This document shows positions 48,145 to 49,572 of a stretch of 49,572 nucleotides of DNA, one piece after another. The notes under the pieces were generated by a model. That model was not told the DNA's origin. It made no database searches and saw only the letters and a list, made by a program, of their open reading frames with translations. Source of the stretch: Clostridia bacterium (lineage in GTDB: Bacteria; Bacillota; Clostridia; Oscillospirales; Acutalibacteraceae); contig JAFWVC010000119.1 of NCBI GenBank assembly GCA_017518415.1, forward strand, positions 1 to 49,572, written 5' to 3'. How positions within the stretch are numbered: the first letter of the stretch is position 1; each line of letters opens with the position of its first letter. Position numbers and translations under genes: made by a program.

Positions 48145-49527
48145 ATGAAACTCGTTTACGGCGTGAAAGACAGACCCAAGTTTCTCCAACTGATCATCTT
48201 TGCTTTGCAGCAGCTGCTCGCCATCTTGGCGGCCACCATTGCGGTGCCGGCCATCATCGGCAACGGCATGTCCCAGTCCGCCGCGCTGTTCGGCGCCGGC
48301 GTGGGCACCATCGTGTACCAACTGTTCACCAAGTTCAAAAGTCCTGTGTTCCTCGGATCATCTTTCGCATTTCTTGGCTCAATGTCCGCCGCGTTCGCAG
48401 GCGGAGTTTCCGCCTCGCTCGGATATCTCGGACTTATCCTCGGCGCGGCTATGGCCGGTCTTGTCTACGTTATCATCTCTCTTATCGTTAAATTCGCTGG
48501 CGTCAATTGGATAAACAAGCTGATGCCCGCCGTCGTTATCGGTCCCACCGTTGCGATTATCGGACTTTCCCTTTCCGGCAACGCCATAGCCAATTCGTTC
48601 GGCGTGGCTTCCCCCAGCCTTGTGTATGACACCGCCGCTTCCTCTACCATATATCACATTTCGCTGAACAGCGGATTAAATTTCCTGTGTGCAATGGTAA
48701 CGTTCCTTGTGGTTGTTCTCTGCTCCGTATACGGCAAGAAGATGGCAAAGCTCGTCCCGTTCATCATCGGTATCGTCGCGGGATATCTGGTCGCCACGGT
48801 CATTACGCTCATCGGAAACGCCACCGGCAACGAAAGCCTTCAGATCATCAATTTCTCGCTGTTCCAGAACATGAAATGGTATCCTGAGTTCACCTTCCTC
48901 ACCGCGTTCAAGGGCGGATACGAGTATGGCAACGCCGGATCGCTCGGTGCCTACATCGGTACTATCGCGCTTGCCTACATACCCGTTGCGTTCGTTGTGT
49001 TCGCCGAGCATATCGCCGACCACAAGAATCTTTCCTCGATCATTGATACCGATCTGCTCGAAGAGCCGGGTCTGCATCGTACCCTGCTCGGCGACGGCGT
49101 AGGCTCAATGGTCGGCGCGTTCTTCGGCGGCTGCCCGAACACCACCTACGGCGAATCCATCGGCTGTGTGGCCATCTCCGGCAACGCGTCGGTTATCACC
49201 ATCTTTGTCACCGCCATCATGGCGATACTCGCTTCCTTCATCGCGCCGTTCACCACCTTCCTAGCCACCATCCCGTCCTGCGTCATGGGCGGCGTGTGCA
49301 TCACGCTTTACGGCTTCATCGCCGTATCCGGCTTGAAGATGGTCCAGAAGGTCGACCTGAACGAAAACAGCAACCTGTTCGTGGTCTCCACCATCCTGAT
49401 CGCCGGCGTCGGCGGAATGGTAATGACTTTCGGCGAGAAGAATATCAAGCTCACCGCCGTGGCCTGCGCGCTGATCCTCGGCGTCATCACCAACCTGCTG
49501 GTCAACCGCAAGAAAGAACAACAGTAA
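48145..49527 (+). CDS. uraA: Uracil permease (NCS2 family)
   Basis: 460-residue proton-coupled uracil transporter with 14 predicted membrane segments. Typical NCS2 features are LQQLLAILAATIAVPAIIGN, PVFLGSSFAFLGSM and GGCPNTTYGESIGCVAISGN, which contains the substrate-binding glutamate; the family Glu in VVFAEHIADH is also present. The ATG at 48145 follows GAAAGGA at 11 bases. It is the second gene after the attenuator, hence also called pyrP. Codon use in the middle of the gene (about 48350-49250) differs from its ends. The window ends just after it, with the start of a probable terminator. Confidence 0.95.
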   Translation: MKLVYGVKDRPKFLQLIIFALQQLLAILAATIAVPAIIGNGMSQSAALFGAGVGTIVYQLFTKFKSPVFLGSSFAFLGSMSAAFAGGVSASLGYLGLILGAAMAGLVYVIISLIVKFAGVNWINKLMPAVVIGPTVAIIGLSLSGNAIANSFGVASPSLVYDTAASSTIYHISLNSGLNFLCAMVTFLVVVLCSVYGKKMAKLVPFIIGIVAGYLVATVITLIGNATGNESLQIINFSLFQNMKWYPEFTFLTAFKGGYEYGNAGSLGAYIGTIALAYIPVAFVVFAEHIADHKNLSSIIDTDLLEEPGLHRTLLGDGVGSMVGAFFGGCPNTTYGESIGCVAISGNASVITIFVTAIMAILASFIAPFTTFLATIPSCVMGGVCITLYGFIAVSGLKMVQKVDLNENSNLFVVSTILIAGVGGMVMTFGEKNIKLTAVACALILGVITNLLVNRKKEQQ

Positions 49528-49552
49528 GCGGCAAGCAATCCGTCCAAACGAT

Positions 49553-49572
49553 ACGAAAAGCCCCGGCGCCCG
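49553..49572 (+). other. Possible start of a terminator, cut by the window end
   Basis: GAAAAGCCCCGGCGCCCG at the extreme end looks like the left arm of a GC-rich terminator after uraA. The right arm is outside the window. Confidence 0.4.

Overview
The window is a chromosomal segment of a G+C-rich, endospore-forming Firmicute, most likely a member of the class Clostridia (Oscillospirales-like). The evidence is a 29-residue spoVM gene, a DnaD/DnaI-type helicase-loading pair, a CarD-family regulator, PyrR attenuation, NrdR, a YdbC/PC4 protein, anaerobic indolepyruvate:ferredoxin oxidoreductase, a GxGYxYP lipoprotein, and strong SigA-type promoters (TTGACA-17-TATAAT) with AGGAGG ribosome sites. 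I found no insertion sequence, prophage or CRISPR array. The segment is dense core genome with several accessory modules.

Region 1 (1-10.4 kb): a GntR(YtrA-type)/ABC ATPase/permease operon under a self-operator, then a predicted glycan locus (membrane-anchored secreted protein, LacI regulator, GxGYxYP lipoprotein) facing a convergent GH2 beta-mannosidase-like enzyme. Region 2 (10.5-14.5 kb): a compact lipoate cluster with two lipoate ligase paralogues, a free-standing lipoyl domain and lipoyl synthase, followed by a diacylglycerol-kinase-family gene. Region 3 (14.5-22.1 kb, minus strand): a DivIVA-like coiled-coil protein with a probable frameshift at its 3' end, a lone Fe-S hydro-lyase beta subunit, a PC4-like protein, UppP, TcdA, the TrkA/TrkH potassium system and two Wzz-like proteins. 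Region 4 (22.3-28.0 kb): a sodium-solute symporter, PaaK-like CoA ligase, IorA, IorB and ACT-protein operon for aryl-2-oxoacid or aryl-acid metabolism.

Region 5 (28.1-31.0 kb): a small membrane protein, SpoVM, a class B penicillin-binding protein, a Nudix hydrolase and a tRNA Met-Glu-Val operon on the minus strand. Region 6 (31.1-37.5 kb): GT39-like membrane glycosyltransferase, CarD-like regulator, PgeF, IspD-IspF and an ABC-F ATPase. Region 7 (37.5-42.1 kb, minus strand): a VTT/DedA protein, a zinc-ribbon/PASTA receptor-like protein whose kinase domain has lost its catalytic residues, DnaI and DnaD. Region 8 (42.2-46.2 kb): an ECF sigma factor overlapping a membrane-anchored beta-propeller protein (probable anti-sigma), and an NrdR-lipoprotein pair. 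Region 9 (46.3-49.6 kb): RuvX, a C_GCAxxG_C_C protein, and a PyrR-controlled leader with pyrR and a uracil permease whose middle has distinct codon usage.

Most transcription units are closed by clear intrinsic terminators, several of them bidirectional between convergent genes. The observations I rate highest are the degenerate receptor kinase, the lipoate cluster with its free lipoyl domain and complementary ligase paralogues, the out-of-frame basic tail after the DivIVA-like gene, and the sigma/beta-propeller pair. All functional statements are from reading the sequence and family knowledge; no database search was run.
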